Source: Priapulus caudatus
Lineage: Eukaryota; Priapulida; Priapulimorpha; Priapulimorphida; Priapulidae
Direction: 5' to 3'
DNA: 47,194 nucleotides
NCBI RefSeq assembly: GCF_000485595.1
Contig: NW_014577066.1
Location: forward strand, 854,113 to 901,306
Part shown: positions 34,871 to 46,125 of the stretch, piece after piece
Layout: every line of letters begins with the position of its first letter
Position numbering within the stretch: the stretch's first letter is position 1
The notes under the pieces: model-generated
What the model saw: only the letters and a program-made list of their open reading frames with translations
The model's database searches: none
What the model was told of the DNA's origin: nothing
Made by a program: the position numbers and the translations under genes

Positions 34871-34887
34871 GGCGCACCCTGGTGGCG
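34871..34887 (-). promoter_or_regulatory. CTCF-like motif, reverse
   Basis: On the minus strand the sequence reads CGCCACCAGGGTGCGCC, a good match to the CTCF core in the opposite orientation to the site at 30720. It lies 6 bp beyond the tetraspanin stop codon. Confidence 0.4.
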
Positions 34888-34892
34888 AACTT

Positions 34893-34967
34893 CTATCTGT
34901 ATTTCCACCTTGCTCGCTGGTCCTGAATTTGCGTTACGAGGCGAAGTGACAGAAATATGCCGAGAAG
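34893..34967 (-). CDS. TSPAN33: Tetraspanin terminal exon
   Basis: The acceptor TATGTTTCTAG is followed by 24 codons, LLGIFLSLRLVTQIQDQRAR and WKYR, then TAG. This completes TM4 and gives the short cytoplasmic tail aligned with the LVGILLSQILVNQIKDQ region of TSPAN33. The longer ORF in another frame over this region (34819-35019) is spurious. Confidence 0.88.
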   Translation of the reverse strand, partial: LLGIFLSLRLVTQIQDQRARWKYR

Positions 34968-36154
34968 CTAGAAACATAAGAACAACAATACGTAGTATCC
35001 AGTAGAAACTATGCATCATGACAAATGGAAAGCTTGGAAAGCCTTCTTTGTAAACGTTGCAACCATTTTCTTTTCTGTTTGGCTCATAGAATAGTCAAAC
35101 AGGCTTCGCCCAACGAAACGCCATTTGCTTATCACGCGAGAATGTTTGGGTTAAATCTCCTGTTAGATGCACACCGTGGGCGTTAGTATAATAGGTATAC
35201 AAGAAATAGAATGAACCAATCATTATGATCATTATGATCATTATCAGAATGAGCCAATCATTATATACCACCGGCCCGCGTCGTTTCTTTCTGTGCTTAC
35301 CATAGGAATGATGATGCCAAATGCACATCCTCCAAATATGAGAGCATTGGATTCCATCCACTGCATTATCACAGGGTAGCAACCATCCGTGTATATCTTA
35401 TCTCGCACCTCGAGCTCCTGTATCAACAATTTTAAAGAATACAGCTGATGTGTAAGCGTGCAATCATTAGTTATACGTATATTACCTACCGACATGATAC
35501 AAAAAGCATTTTAATTCCTCATCATAATATCTTCATAGTGGAAACTTAGAGCAACGAATTTAATGTGATTTTGCTTTATTTTATCAACTACGCATGTTGG
35601 GAAGCTGCCTCCGAGAAATGTAATGATATAATAAAGCCATCTTACTCGCAAATAGTTTTGAGAACTGTACAACACCGCGTATATTATTGTTTCCGTACAC
35701 AGCCATGAAGGAACTTTCTAATCAATACCACCGGGAATTTCCCATTTCCGAGCAGACAATTAATATTCGAGCCTGATTATTGGGCCATATGTGTTATGTG
35801 CTATCGCTGATGAAATACGCTGAGAGTACAGCTGTGGCCTTATATGATGCATTAATGACACTACGGGCGCCGGTACAAATTCTACGAGGCTCATTAAAAT
35901 CTACATATCACCGAACAGCCTTTGGGGTTAACAGCCCGACAGCTGTGCATTGAGAGCCGTGACGAAATACTTACTAGTCTGTCTGTAGTGTGAAACCCAC
36001 ACATCACGTTTATCATTTCATTCTGTGGAAAAGACACAATGCAGTGTACACATCCCCGAACAAGAATGCACACAGGCAGGTGTGACGAATCCTTTCATAA
36101 TTTAGAAACATCTAAAGGCCTCGCCCTCTTTACCCACCTCTCTCTTCCTCTCTT

Positions 36155-36220
<66 letters not shown>

Positions 36221-38189
36221 CCTCACACATGTGACCTGTTCCATTTTATTCCTTATTCACTTATCACCCCTTCGCTATTATTAGACATAGTCTCTCCCCC
36301 CTCTCTCTCTTGATCTGTCTGAGTCGCTCACTCTCTCTCCCTCCCCTTTATTTTCCCCTCTCTCTGCATCTCTAACACTTGTGACCTGTTCCCTATTATT
36401 CCCTATTCACTTATCACCCCTTCGCTATTATTAGGCATAGTCAGGCTGTCTTACCTCTTTATGTCGACAGCAAGAGTACGGCACTCCGCATTTTTCTACG
36501 CTTAGGTTTACACCGGAGCAGTTGAAATATGGGTTGATATTCCAATCCCGGAACCCGTTCGGACCCACGCCACAGCACTGGAACTGTAAGATAAAAACGT
36601 CCCCGATGGCAACATTAAATTCGCACACAGTACTGTAGTGTAAACGAAATTATCGCTCTCATTCTGTAGGAACTAACGCTCCGTCTCGCCGAGGATGATG
36701 AGACGTTCCACCAGTAATCCTGGCATTATGCACAGTTTAGGATAAAAAACAGTACCATCTCTCGGACCTGATCACAAATAAATTTCGCGCAGCTATCATC
36801 GCAATGTTCGCCATTGACTTTACATTCCAGGCACGCCACTCTTCAACAAAAGAATTTCATCATTTACAACGTAATACAACGCGCCTTCCTCTTACCTACA
36901 AGAAAATACAACTTGCCTCCCTCTGACATTCACGTAAATGCAACCCGCCTTCCTCTACCTTTCAAGTAAATGCAACCTTGCCTCCTCTACCTTAGACGTA
37001 AATGCAACATTGCCATCCTCTACCTTACAAGTAAATGCAACCTTATCTCCTCTACCCTACAAGTAAATGTAACCTTATCTCCTCTACCCTACAAGTAAAT
37101 GCAACCTTACCTCCTCTACCCTACAAGTAAATGTAACCTTGCCGCAATCTACCCTACAAGTAAATGCAACCTTGTCTTTCTCTACCCCACAACTAGATGC
37201 AAGCTTGTCTTTCTCTACCCACAACTAAATGCAAGCTTGCCTTGGTCTGCATGGCATCGATGAGATCCTGCAGGTCCTCATCGTCGCGATACTTGACGAT
37301 GGCCTTGCGCAGCAGGTTGTCCGGCGTCAGGCTCGAGCTGCGTGCGTCCGAGAAGAACAGGATGAAGATGAGCGCGCCGAGCATGACCGTCGACAGAAAG
37401 ATGAAGATCATGATGTAGGCGTACTGCAACGGCGACGAGAGAACAACGAATGAGAACCACGCGTGCGTCGCGACCACCGCAGCACTGTAGATGTTTCGCT
37501 AGAGGAATTGGGAAGATCGTCAGACCGGGTCCTGACACTGACTAGAGCCTCCGGGTTCTAGGTGTGCCTCAAGACGACGACGACGACGACAAGCGCAGCG
37601 CACGAAGCGCACGCTAAAGTGTGAGAGGTTGGGCTGTGTGAACCTGCTGATGCCGATATCGAGTGTGATAATCGGTGATGTAATTAGCTTGTACGTGTGC
37701 GAGGAGGAGTCGAGCGTGTGAACGTTGCCTGTGTGAGATTATTTAGCTAGTCGAGTAACGTCTGTGATGGACGCTTTGTATTAGTTCTTTTATTTACCGG
37801 CCGAGTGGGTCGCATTTAACCAAACAATTTGCGGTATTTTACTGCTAAATAGCCGGTTATATCAGCTTAATCATTTACCTGTATTTACCACGCAGCTAGA
37901 GTGGGTGACTGCCAGTCACAGTGTTTGCCTGTATTTATCTGTAGAGTAGCCGATTATTTGGCAAAATAGTTACCCGTGTTTACACGTAGAGTGGGCGCGG
38001 TTTTCGGCCAATGTGGTTATTTAGAGAGTTGACGGCTCTCGGTCAACGTATTTACGTGTAATTACCTCCTGCCTGATCAGGTATCAGCGGAGATATTTAT
38101 CTAAAACTCACATCACTACTGCCATTGCTCGTAGGAATATATAATATCAACGCGCAATACCCACGCACGCACGCACGCACGTACGCACG

Positions 38190-38246
<57 letters not shown>

Positions 38247-38451
38247 GCACGCACATACTTACGGATTTGAGCAAGCAGACGTTCTCCCGCAGTGAGCCCA
38301 TGCAGCCGAGGAAGGACACGATGAACATGATGGCACCAGCGATCATCATCGGGATGGCCGGATCTAGAAGCACGTCCAGCGCGTCGCCGATCGCCTTGCC
38401 TTTGTCGGCGAACGCGTACAAGCCGATGCCAGAGAAGAAGCCCCCAAACAC
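34893..38451 (-). CDS. TSPAN33: TspanC8 tetraspanin, TSPAN33-like (5' end missing)
   Basis: Six exons in transcript order: 38451-38263, 37423-37241, 36583-36455, 36022-35975, 35417-35301, 34967-34893 (stop TAG). They sum to 741 nt, or 246 residues plus stop, and every intron is phase 0. Exon 1 here starts inside TM1 (VFGGFFSGIGLYAFADKG) and runs through TM2 with the GSLREN loop. The next holds TM3 and the start of the large loop. Large-loop landmarks are FQCCG, NCS, KCG, YSCC, VMCG and DGC: eight cysteines, the hallmark of TspanC8 proteins. These bind ADAM10 and carry it from the ER to the cell surface. GSLREN and KYRDDEDLQ point to TSPAN33 rather than TSPAN5/14/17. TM4 spans the last two exons, with a short tail QDQRARWKYR. 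About 40 N-terminal residues (cytoplasmic start, first half of TM1) were not found up to the right end of the window. Intron 2 uses a GC donor (AAG/GCAAGC). Confidence 0.93.
35975..36022 (-). CDS. TSPAN33: Tetraspanin 48-nt microexon-sized exon
   Basis: Encodes 16 residues, NEMINVMCGFHTTDRL, between acceptor TTTCCACAG and donor CTA/GTAAGT. It carries the seventh large-loop cysteine (MCG, the counterpart of TMCG in vertebrate TSPAN33), so it must be included for a normal TspanC8 loop. It is too short to be found by ORF length. Confidence 0.88.
36140..36441. repeat. (CT)n tract and ~80-bp direct duplication beside a tetraspanin exon
   Basis: A (CT)n run at about 36155-36215 is followed by a segment at ~36206-36290 (GTGACCTGTTCC ... 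CGCTATTATTAGACATAGTC). This recurs at ~36358-36441 with a few changes, and the second copy ends 14 bp before the donor end of the exon at 36455-36583. Confidence 0.85.
36869..37240 (-). repeat. 32-33-bp minisatellite in tetraspanin intron 2
   Basis: About eleven and a half tandem units on the theme GTAAATGCAACCTTACCTCC plus TCTACCCTACAA (plus strand). The last unit runs directly into the exon donor at 37241. In the transcript sense many units contain words such as GAGGTAAGG that look like strong 5' splice sites, whereas the real donor beside the array is GCAAGC. Confidence 0.9.
38161..38254 (+). repeat. (ACGC)n/(CA)n microsatellite
   Basis: ACGC tetramers followed by about 50 bp of CA, directly next to the donor of the tetraspanin exon at 38263-38451 (only 8 bp away). 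Length change here could touch the donor context. Confidence 0.95.
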
Positions 38452-39396
38452 CTGAAGCAAACAGCGGAGATAGGGCGTCGTCAGAATGTTATCGCTAGTC
38501 GAACAGCGGGTGTGGACGCACGTTACTACATTTGAAGGATTGTCTGTTGGGGTTCCTTTCAAATTCATGTCGTTTATGTTATACATAAGTATAGCGGTGC
38601 ATGCCCTTCGCCCGCCTTTAGAGGGGATTATCAGATATTAGGAGGAGGCGCATCACTATGACTTGACTGTAGCGGGATTCGTCCTGACCACCGATAGAAT
38701 AACGCACGCAGGGTTCCCATTTAGACTCTTTGACAAGGATAACAACGACGGCAAACAAATACGAAGGTGCGAGTAGAAAATAGTGCACTGATGATTATAT
38801 ATACTCAAATGCATTTATAGAATCAATATGTCTAATGTCGTATTGATATTTGAAAGAGATGAACATCATGCGGGTCACTACTGAATGAGTCTCAGTCAGT
38901 ACTATCAGAATTGTTACGATGATGATCAGCCTATACACTTCACAATTTGACACAAGATACGAAATCACCTATGGATTTATAATTCTACACTACACACGAC
39001 AAATTATATGCACAGCTCATAAATATGCATAATGCTAATAATTTTTTTGTCACTGAACATTCCAACTACACTAGCTATATCAAGGGATCAGATGACGGTG
39101 AAGGCAGTCGACGAATGCACCCAGTGTCACGTGTTTATCTCCTCGAGATCACGTGCTCATCGATAGACTTTAATAACGCGGCTTTAATACGGTAACGTTT
39201 TCCAATATGAGTTGTGTATCACAAGCCACCGAACGTCAATTCTGTCTAGCTTGAGATTTTGATATTTGATAATTGATCCGATGTATCTTGATAATTGCAC
39301 ACCTTTAGCCTGAACATCAATAACGCGCACCTGTGCCAAATTAATCAACCGTCTATGAGAACGAAGTGTGAGCGAGCATCCAGCGAGCGAGCGAGA

Positions 39397-39440
39397 AAGA
39401 GAGAGAGAGAAAATGCGAGGAGGAGGAGGAGAGAGAAAGA

Positions 39441-39510
<70 letters not shown>

Positions 39511-39520
39511 AGAAGAAAGA
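39397..39520 (+). repeat. (GA)n microsatellite
   Basis: A GAGA tract with a nearly pure core of about 60 bp (39448-39510). A second tract follows at about 39620-39672. The Arg/Glu and Leu/Ser ORFs on both strands are its translation. Confidence 0.95.
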
Positions 39521-41775
39521 AAGGGAGAGAGAGATAATTCGAGCGGGACAGAGCGAGATAACGGGAGTGACGGAGGGAGAGTGTATGTAATAGTGAGAGT
39601 GCGCGCGTGCAGCAGAGAGGGGGGTGAGAGAGGGAGAGTGAGAGAGAGAGTGAGAGAGAGAGAGAGTGAGAGAAAAAATAAAATTCATCGTCGTAGTGAT
39701 CCGTGAAACGAAACAGGTCAGCCTCACTAATTGACCCCCTCGTGCGCTTATTTTTTCCACTAAAAACCCTACTTTATCCCTGAAAGGTTTCAACTGTATG
39801 GCATGACCTAATCAGTCTATAGCATGATTCAGCGGGGGCGGACACGGAAGGTTAGACGTCGTCTCCGCCCACCGAAAATCGATCCTTTCACGCTGTCATT
39901 ACGCATTCAGCATCAACTTATTAAACTGTTCCTTCGCAGCGATTTTCGAGGGCGGGCCAAGATGTCACGGGGCACGTTAAGGCAGTAGATGGAACGGTAA
40001 GGGTGAGGTGGAAAGGTGAGCACTGGTGCATCTTGGGAGGAGAAAGATGTCGAGTCAGCATGACGATCACACTGCATTATGGATGATTGTTGTACTGGGG
40101 TTATCGCTAGTAAACCGAGTAATTGCTGGCCATTTGCGAGAGTTGAGCCGACTATTTAGCTAAAGGATTTGCAATAAACGGTACTCGTGGATTTTTGTGT
40201 GAGCTACTCTTTTTTACTCGTGTAATCCCAGCAATTGATTCGGAAATACATACGTTATCAAGAGTTTGTAATTTATTATTAGAACTGATCATTAATACCT
40301 ATTTACAATAATCACAAAAACGACATAACATAACATTTTAAATATTGAATTATCTGACAAGACAATGTTAATAAAACTACCAAAGTTATACCATTACAAT
40401 ATGTCAGTTAGTGGTGCATTCTCGATACTGTTAATTGGTTATAGAGAAAATAGCGAAGACGTAAACTCCAGCTTATTTGCGGAAGTTCCATCATTGGCGA
40501 TAAAGGTGTAAATCACTAAACATCCCAGCTGCCAAAACTAGTGCAATAACTATGCGGCTTATACACAGAGATTGATAGAGCTCCAAACAATAGTGTTGCA
40601 TCACCACCGAAACAAATCGGCCTAAAATGTTGCGTCCCGTAAACATTCTATGCGACTGTACAGGTGCGTGCGTAAAAAGCCGCTTCGCAAACCACACCAT
40701 AGTAGTGCAGCCACACGCGCACGCCCACCTGCACGCACGCACGTACGCATACGCACGCAACGCACGCACGTGCACACCTGTGCATTAAAAATACATCAAA
40801 CATACATCAATACATCAAAAATAGAAAACATCAACGCCGAAGTTAACCATCACGATCGTTTGCTGTCATGCATCGGCGTCCACAAAATCTGCGCGTAAAA
40901 TTGAATTCCACGCAGCGTTTAATTTATTTTCATGCGAGCGGTGATTAGCGCTAGAACGATTAAAAAATCGTTGGCCTCGATGTTTAAAAGCAACACATTC
41001 GCCGCGGGGGAAATCACGGCGCCATTTCACAGTGACTCCTCGTTATTGAATAAGTGAATCGGTGGCAGTAAGCCAACGCACTAGTTTTGAACAGGTTTAT
41101 GCTGATCCTATGCGCAAGTGCGCAAAGAGTGCGAATATTTTGATAGATTCTACTAATAAATTCGTACTAGTCGACAATGCATTAGGGCGCGTATGTGGCA
41201 TGTAACGCGTTGACAACGCGATGTGAAGTGTTAAATCGCTGCGCCTTACAATCATAACCGCAAATATATTCCATTTTCGAACGGCGGCAGAATTCCACTG
41301 AGACGAAACCGCATTACGGGAAACGTGAATACAAAATCGCAACAATCCCAGTTATTTGCGCTCTCCTAGCTTTGGTTAACATCCATGCACCAAGTGGCAA
41401 GCCCACCTCCCTCAATGCATGCGCCTTTGATCACGCTCACTCGTGGAAATGTCACGGATCGCGGAGGGATCATACCTGCTCGCCTTCAGAGTGTCAGCTT
41501 CCGGACATCTGATCACAAAGCAAACATATATGCGGGTGGCAGCCGATAATAATACCTGCAAAACCAGAACTCGGGAGGTCTATAATATCGTCCATTATGC
41601 ATCTTTGTTACGAGATCAGCGGCCGTCGACATCACAGCGCTCATACATATTCTGCCGATTGACATATCAGGTAAATGCTTACGTCAAGCGGGCGTTGAAC
41701 TGGTAAGGCATATAGTTGGCTTGCACAGTCAACTGGCAAGCACATAAAGCAAGATCAAAAATAATACGTACATAA

Positions 41776-42090
41776 ACAAGGATGCGGCTTGGTGACGGGA
41801 GGATGGGCAGAGAACCTTAAGGCATTATCATCAACAATTATATACATAGACACGTGCGGTGAAGCTTGTAAAGTCGAAGGTTAAACCGACAGCCACACTG
41901 CAACACTAGCAATGATATCAAGAGCGTATTAAGAAGGCCTTCTTAATACGCTCTTGATGATATCCATAGACATCGATGGGACTTGGTAGACCGTAGGATG
42001 GGCAGACGGCCGCAAGGTATTGTCAATAATTACGTACATAGACACCTGCGGCGAAGCTTATGAGTGCATGTAGAAGGTTGAACTGAACAC
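41776..42090 (+). repeat. ~110-bp direct repeat pair
   Basis: About 41780-41890 and 41975-42085 are diverged copies. Shared words include GGATGGGCAGA, ACATAGACACSTGCGG and GAAGCTT, and GAAGGTTRAAC follows. The perfect palindrome at 41917-41958 lies between them. Confidence 0.75.
41917..41958. repeat. Perfect 42-bp palindrome (snapback repeat P3)
   Basis: Arm ATCAAGAGCGTATTAAGAAG (plus G) is followed without spacer by its exact reverse complement. The arm start TCAAGAG matches palindromes P1 (TCAGGAG) and P2 (TCAAGAG). Confidence 0.92.
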
Positions 42091-43675
42091 CTATAGCATG
42101 AAGAGTTGGGAGCGCGGAATCGAACTGCGAACCATATAATTCACTAGAGTATACTAGCAATGGCGCACATACTCGCGACGAAGGACGCTGAGAGCTAGGG
42201 CATGAGGGCGAACCGTATATAGCAATGCCGCGTGCCGTACAAAGCGGTCTGCGCATGTGCATTCCCTCGAAGTAGCAATCATGATGTAATTTTACGGCCA
42301 ATGCCGAAAAATGCGGTCGTGTCAATTTCACTGCACCCCTGAACGTAGTAGTCACATCCAACGCAATCACATGCAATATGCTCAAAGAATGCTCTCGTCC
42401 TTTACACGGGGCGTCAAAAAATCGCGGTCTTCGACAGTGGAGGTTGATCATAACCAGCAATTATTCTATTTCCGAGCTGCGGTTGGCTGGTAATCGTACG
42501 ACCTATATTAATTATTCATATCGACCTGCTGCCTTGGCACGTTGTAGAATCTGTTTTAAATGCTAAGAAAAGGTCGCGCCTATGGCAAGTTGTGTCGCTC
42601 TCGCGAAGGCAACGACAAACGTGGAGCGACTAAATTGGTTTAAATTGAAGATAATCGTCCCCGTATTGCAAAGAAAGAGGGTTGACGGTCTTAAAATCGG
42701 TTGTAACAAATTATGACGCAAATATATTATAGGAGTTCAGTAGGAACATCAACGGAATACAGTAGACACTTTATACCTTTTTCGATAGGATGTGAAAACG
42801 GTTCCGCCTTCTTTTATGACGCACAGCTTTATGCTAAAACAATTCCACCGTATATATGACGCTCATCAATCGAATTTCATTTTCCAAGCGTCTGTCCAGA
42901 CAAGCATTTTAAACCTGACCAGATCAGTAACCATTTGAAACATTCACGATGTCGAAATAATTACACGTTAAAATGGACAATATCCGTCTCCGTTCTGTGG
43001 GACAATACCTGTCAGGATCGGTGTTGCTCTGACTTCTCTACCGCCTACACTGTAAACAATAATCCGTTGTTTAAAACAGTGGCTACTCCGAGCCGTCCTT
43101 CCCGTGTCCAGTGCATCGCGATGAACAGGGAGTCGCAGCACAGCAGCGACCGCAGACTCACTCCTCACTACGATGTGTCATTCACCCTCCTCGACAACTA
43201 CCGGCCGCAGCAACACCAACCTCGCATTTCCTCTGAACACACAAAAAACTGGCTGGAAAAACTCGTTCGGGCAAAACTATGGAGAGGTGTACACGACGCG
43301 AGAGTGTAGGGGGTGGCCATTGCCCTCTTTCGTGCAGGCAAGTCATTATTGAGATCGCGAGAGAATAATGGCAGGACCGTGTGTATTTCGCTGCATGGGA
43401 ACTGCTGCTAAAGTCTGCGCATGCAACTGAGCCCCTCGTGTCAATTTCGTCGCAACTCGCATCCCACGAAACTTGCGAGCATAAAGCTGTCGGTGAAAGT
43501 TGTGTTTAACCAACGAATGTTCGCGGCTCTCTAGTGCGTTGGACTCAACAGAGCCATGGTCAACAGCAGATATGGCCGGACACGCGAGTAGTGCATTTTC
43601 AAGCAGATCATCTCAAATGCCCTAGACATTTTTCAAAAATACTTGCTTTAGAAAACTGCCATCGCCACGAAAACG

Positions 43676-43678
<3 letters not shown>

Positions 43679-43714
<36 letters not shown>
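43679..43714. repeat. (TA)n microsatellite
   Basis: About 18 TA dinucleotides. A similar TA run lies at 44447-44486. Confidence 0.95.
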
Positions 43715-43718
<4 letters not shown>

Positions 43719-44446
43719 GGGGTCTTGCCGTATTTCATACGCCCTGCGGGCTATTTGAACAAGATGTACGCGAGTGAGTTTTAATAAGCTGTACATGTAA
43801 AATTGGATTTAGGTCAGAAGTTGGAAACTTCAACTGTTATGTTGTCCGCCGAGATTGCAGCTATAGTAGCGGCAACCTCTAATGCATAAGCGGACTAATA
43901 CACAAACCAATCGTTAGAAAATATTCCATTTTATAACTGCAAACGTAATGCCACTAGTATGAAAGAAAATAGAATGAGAGCTTCCATGATTTTAAACGAC
44001 GCAACATGATCTCTTTGCCATGAATCGTTCCGAACGGAACGAGAATAAGATGTGATGTGATTATTTCGCCGTGATTCATCAATTCAGCAATCCGCTGCCA
44101 TTGTTTGCTAGCTCTATTCTACACTACTCTCATGGCCGAACCCCGTAACCCGTCAGTTCACATTACTCCAACTTTATTGAATATGAAATTTTCTCGAGGC
44201 AGGGCGTGAGACGCAATGATCCGAGGAGTGGTGAACTACTCGCACACTATTCTTTCTCTTGTATGGACGAATAGTTTTTAGAAACAAATCAGAAGTTTAC
44301 GTACTAAATATCTACTGAAAGGAATAGATTATCTAGCCTCATAATCATTCTCACGTTCGCTACGAGTAAAGACGTGCTTTCTACCATTACATGTATTACC
44401 TATTCAGTAATTATTACCTATTACCTATTCAGTAATTGAGTTCTCA

Positions 44447-44491
<45 letters not shown>

Positions 44492-44833
44492 ATATGGTCA
44501 GGTCCTCGTTCGTGTGATGCTCTATTTATGATGGCGCTCTCGTGTAGTTACGTTAATTTCAGGGATAATCACGTGTTAAGTAGTGTGCTGGCATTTACTA
44601 ACGGATCGCAGAAGAGAATGGCGTCACGGGCGTCTATCAATTAAGTTTCTCCAAACCACGTATAAAGTGGAATTATAAGTCGACCGCCTGCTGACCTCAT
44701 CTTATGAAGCTCGAGTCTGTAAAATGAGGCTATAAACGTACGTACGAGAGCGGATGCACTAGCTACGTGCGGCGTTGCAGCCCGTGCCGTTAATAAGGGC
44801 ATTCAATCGACCTTTACCGCTTAGCTGCATGTG

Positions 44834-45437
44834 TACGCCGTCAGTGAGGCTGAAGGGGTCGTTGTCGTATCAGGTACTACAGATATGTACCCGACGTACG
44901 TATATACACAAGTGCACCAGACCTGTATCTTCTCAGCATATAATATGTACCCTGTATTTACATAAACGTACCTGCCCCGCGGGCAGCATATGAAACCACG
45001 CGATAAAGTACGAGAATGTCGTAAACCTTCAAAACAAGAGAACAAACGCCATTTGTAAATGTTTGTTTTGGTTTATAACCGTTAGATAAGTAAGTTTTCT
45101 GATGTATTTTCCATGTAAAACACATATTTTACTCATTATAATATAACATATAATATCACTATTATTGCAATTCTTTGTGCAAATGTGTTATTTTCATCTT
45201 AATCTTAAGTTATGAGAGGGTCTGGGCTTATAGTTGCCGAGTTTGGTTTACCGGCATTTACGACAATACCACGTGACTGAACGAGACTTCCCGCCTGGGT
45301 ACATTTATGGAGCGCAGCGGTACGGTTATGTAGAAACAACATTGGTCAGGTACACTTGTGTATACATATATGTACCTCGGGTATACATATCTGTAGTACC
45401 TGATATGACAACGACCCCATCTGCGTCAGTGAGCGCC
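44834..45437. repeat. Inverted repeat with ~95-bp arms
   Basis: 44834-44933 (GTCAGTGAGGCTGAAGGGGT ... ACACAAGTGCACC) is the diverged reverse complement of 45344-45437, around a loop of about 410 bp. The arms include a shared ATCAGGTACTACAGATATGT block. No ORF; a foldback element is likely, unrelated by eye to families A and B. Confidence 0.7.
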
Positions 45438-45982
45438 TTGTAGACGAATGCATCTACCATCGTGCGGAAAGCGGTGAAGTTGAACTACACCGCGGCGATG
45501 GTCTATGGTGGAATATGTACGGTCAATACTTCCGCAATGATCGCGCAAGCGTAAAGAAATGACCGACAATGATCGACGAATGGATCAATTGAAATGAAAT
45601 CATTCCGAGAATGGCGACGATCGCCTCGCGCCATAAACCTGGCAACGGCGTCGCACGACATAAGATATACGCGCGACGCTTGCCGCTTGCAAATGTGCAG
45701 ACGTCCGCTTCTAATGCGGTCGTATGCAACGAGCGAACGCGCAGACGCAACTATAAAGTGTTTCACACTGCGACACTTACGCTACGATTGCAACACATTC
45801 ACGACTACGCATGAGTACCATGACCATGACCATGACGCAGAGTGAACCATATGTGATGTGTGCGCGCGCGTCCATTCGTCTAAACCTTATGTTGGCGAAC
45901 ATCGTGGCGGCAATTTTATTTAACGGCACCGGACATGTGCTAAACTTCGCAGCTATATAACATATACACGCGCGCATGCGTG

Positions 45983-46083
45983 TCTGTGTGTGTGTGTGTG
46001 TGTGAGTGAGTGCGTGCGTGCGTGCGTGCGTACGTGCGTGTGTATGTGTGTATGTGTGTACATGTATGTGCATGTGTATACAT

Positions 46084-46124
<41 letters not shown>

Positions 46125-46125
46125 C
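45983..46125 (+). repeat. Compound TG/CA/TA microsatellite
   Basis: (TG)n, then (GTGC)n, (GTAT)n, (CA)n and (TA)n follow each other; the TG and CA blocks could pair with one another. Confidence 0.9.

Larger units (their letters stand above)
26940..34892. other. Gene-free interval with microsatellites
   Basis: No coding exon, tRNA or rRNA recognised on either strand. The left part probably contains the 3' UTR of the CRACD-like gene (candidate poly(A) words ATTAAA at 27514 and AATAAA at 28914). The right part probably contains the tetraspanin 3' UTR (minus-strand AATAAA at 33895-33900). Dinucleotide tracts lie at 27235-27256, 29059-29094, 30169-30231 and 30809-30831, with an ACGC array at 33111-33158. 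ORFs here come from repeats. Confidence 0.6.

Noticed and set aside
34819-35019. 66-codon minus-strand ORF near the tetraspanin end
   Set aside because: Wrong frame; the phase-0 exon at 34967-34893 completes TM4 and the tail of the tetraspanin instead.
42105-42130. tRNA B-box-like word GTTCGATTCC on the minus strand
   Set aside because: No matching A box, acceptor stem or cloverleaf could be built nearby; at most a degenerate tRNA-derived fragment.
42935-43309. 124-codon plus-strand ORF
   Set aside because: No recognisable motif, unusual composition, no splice or promoter context; treated as chance.
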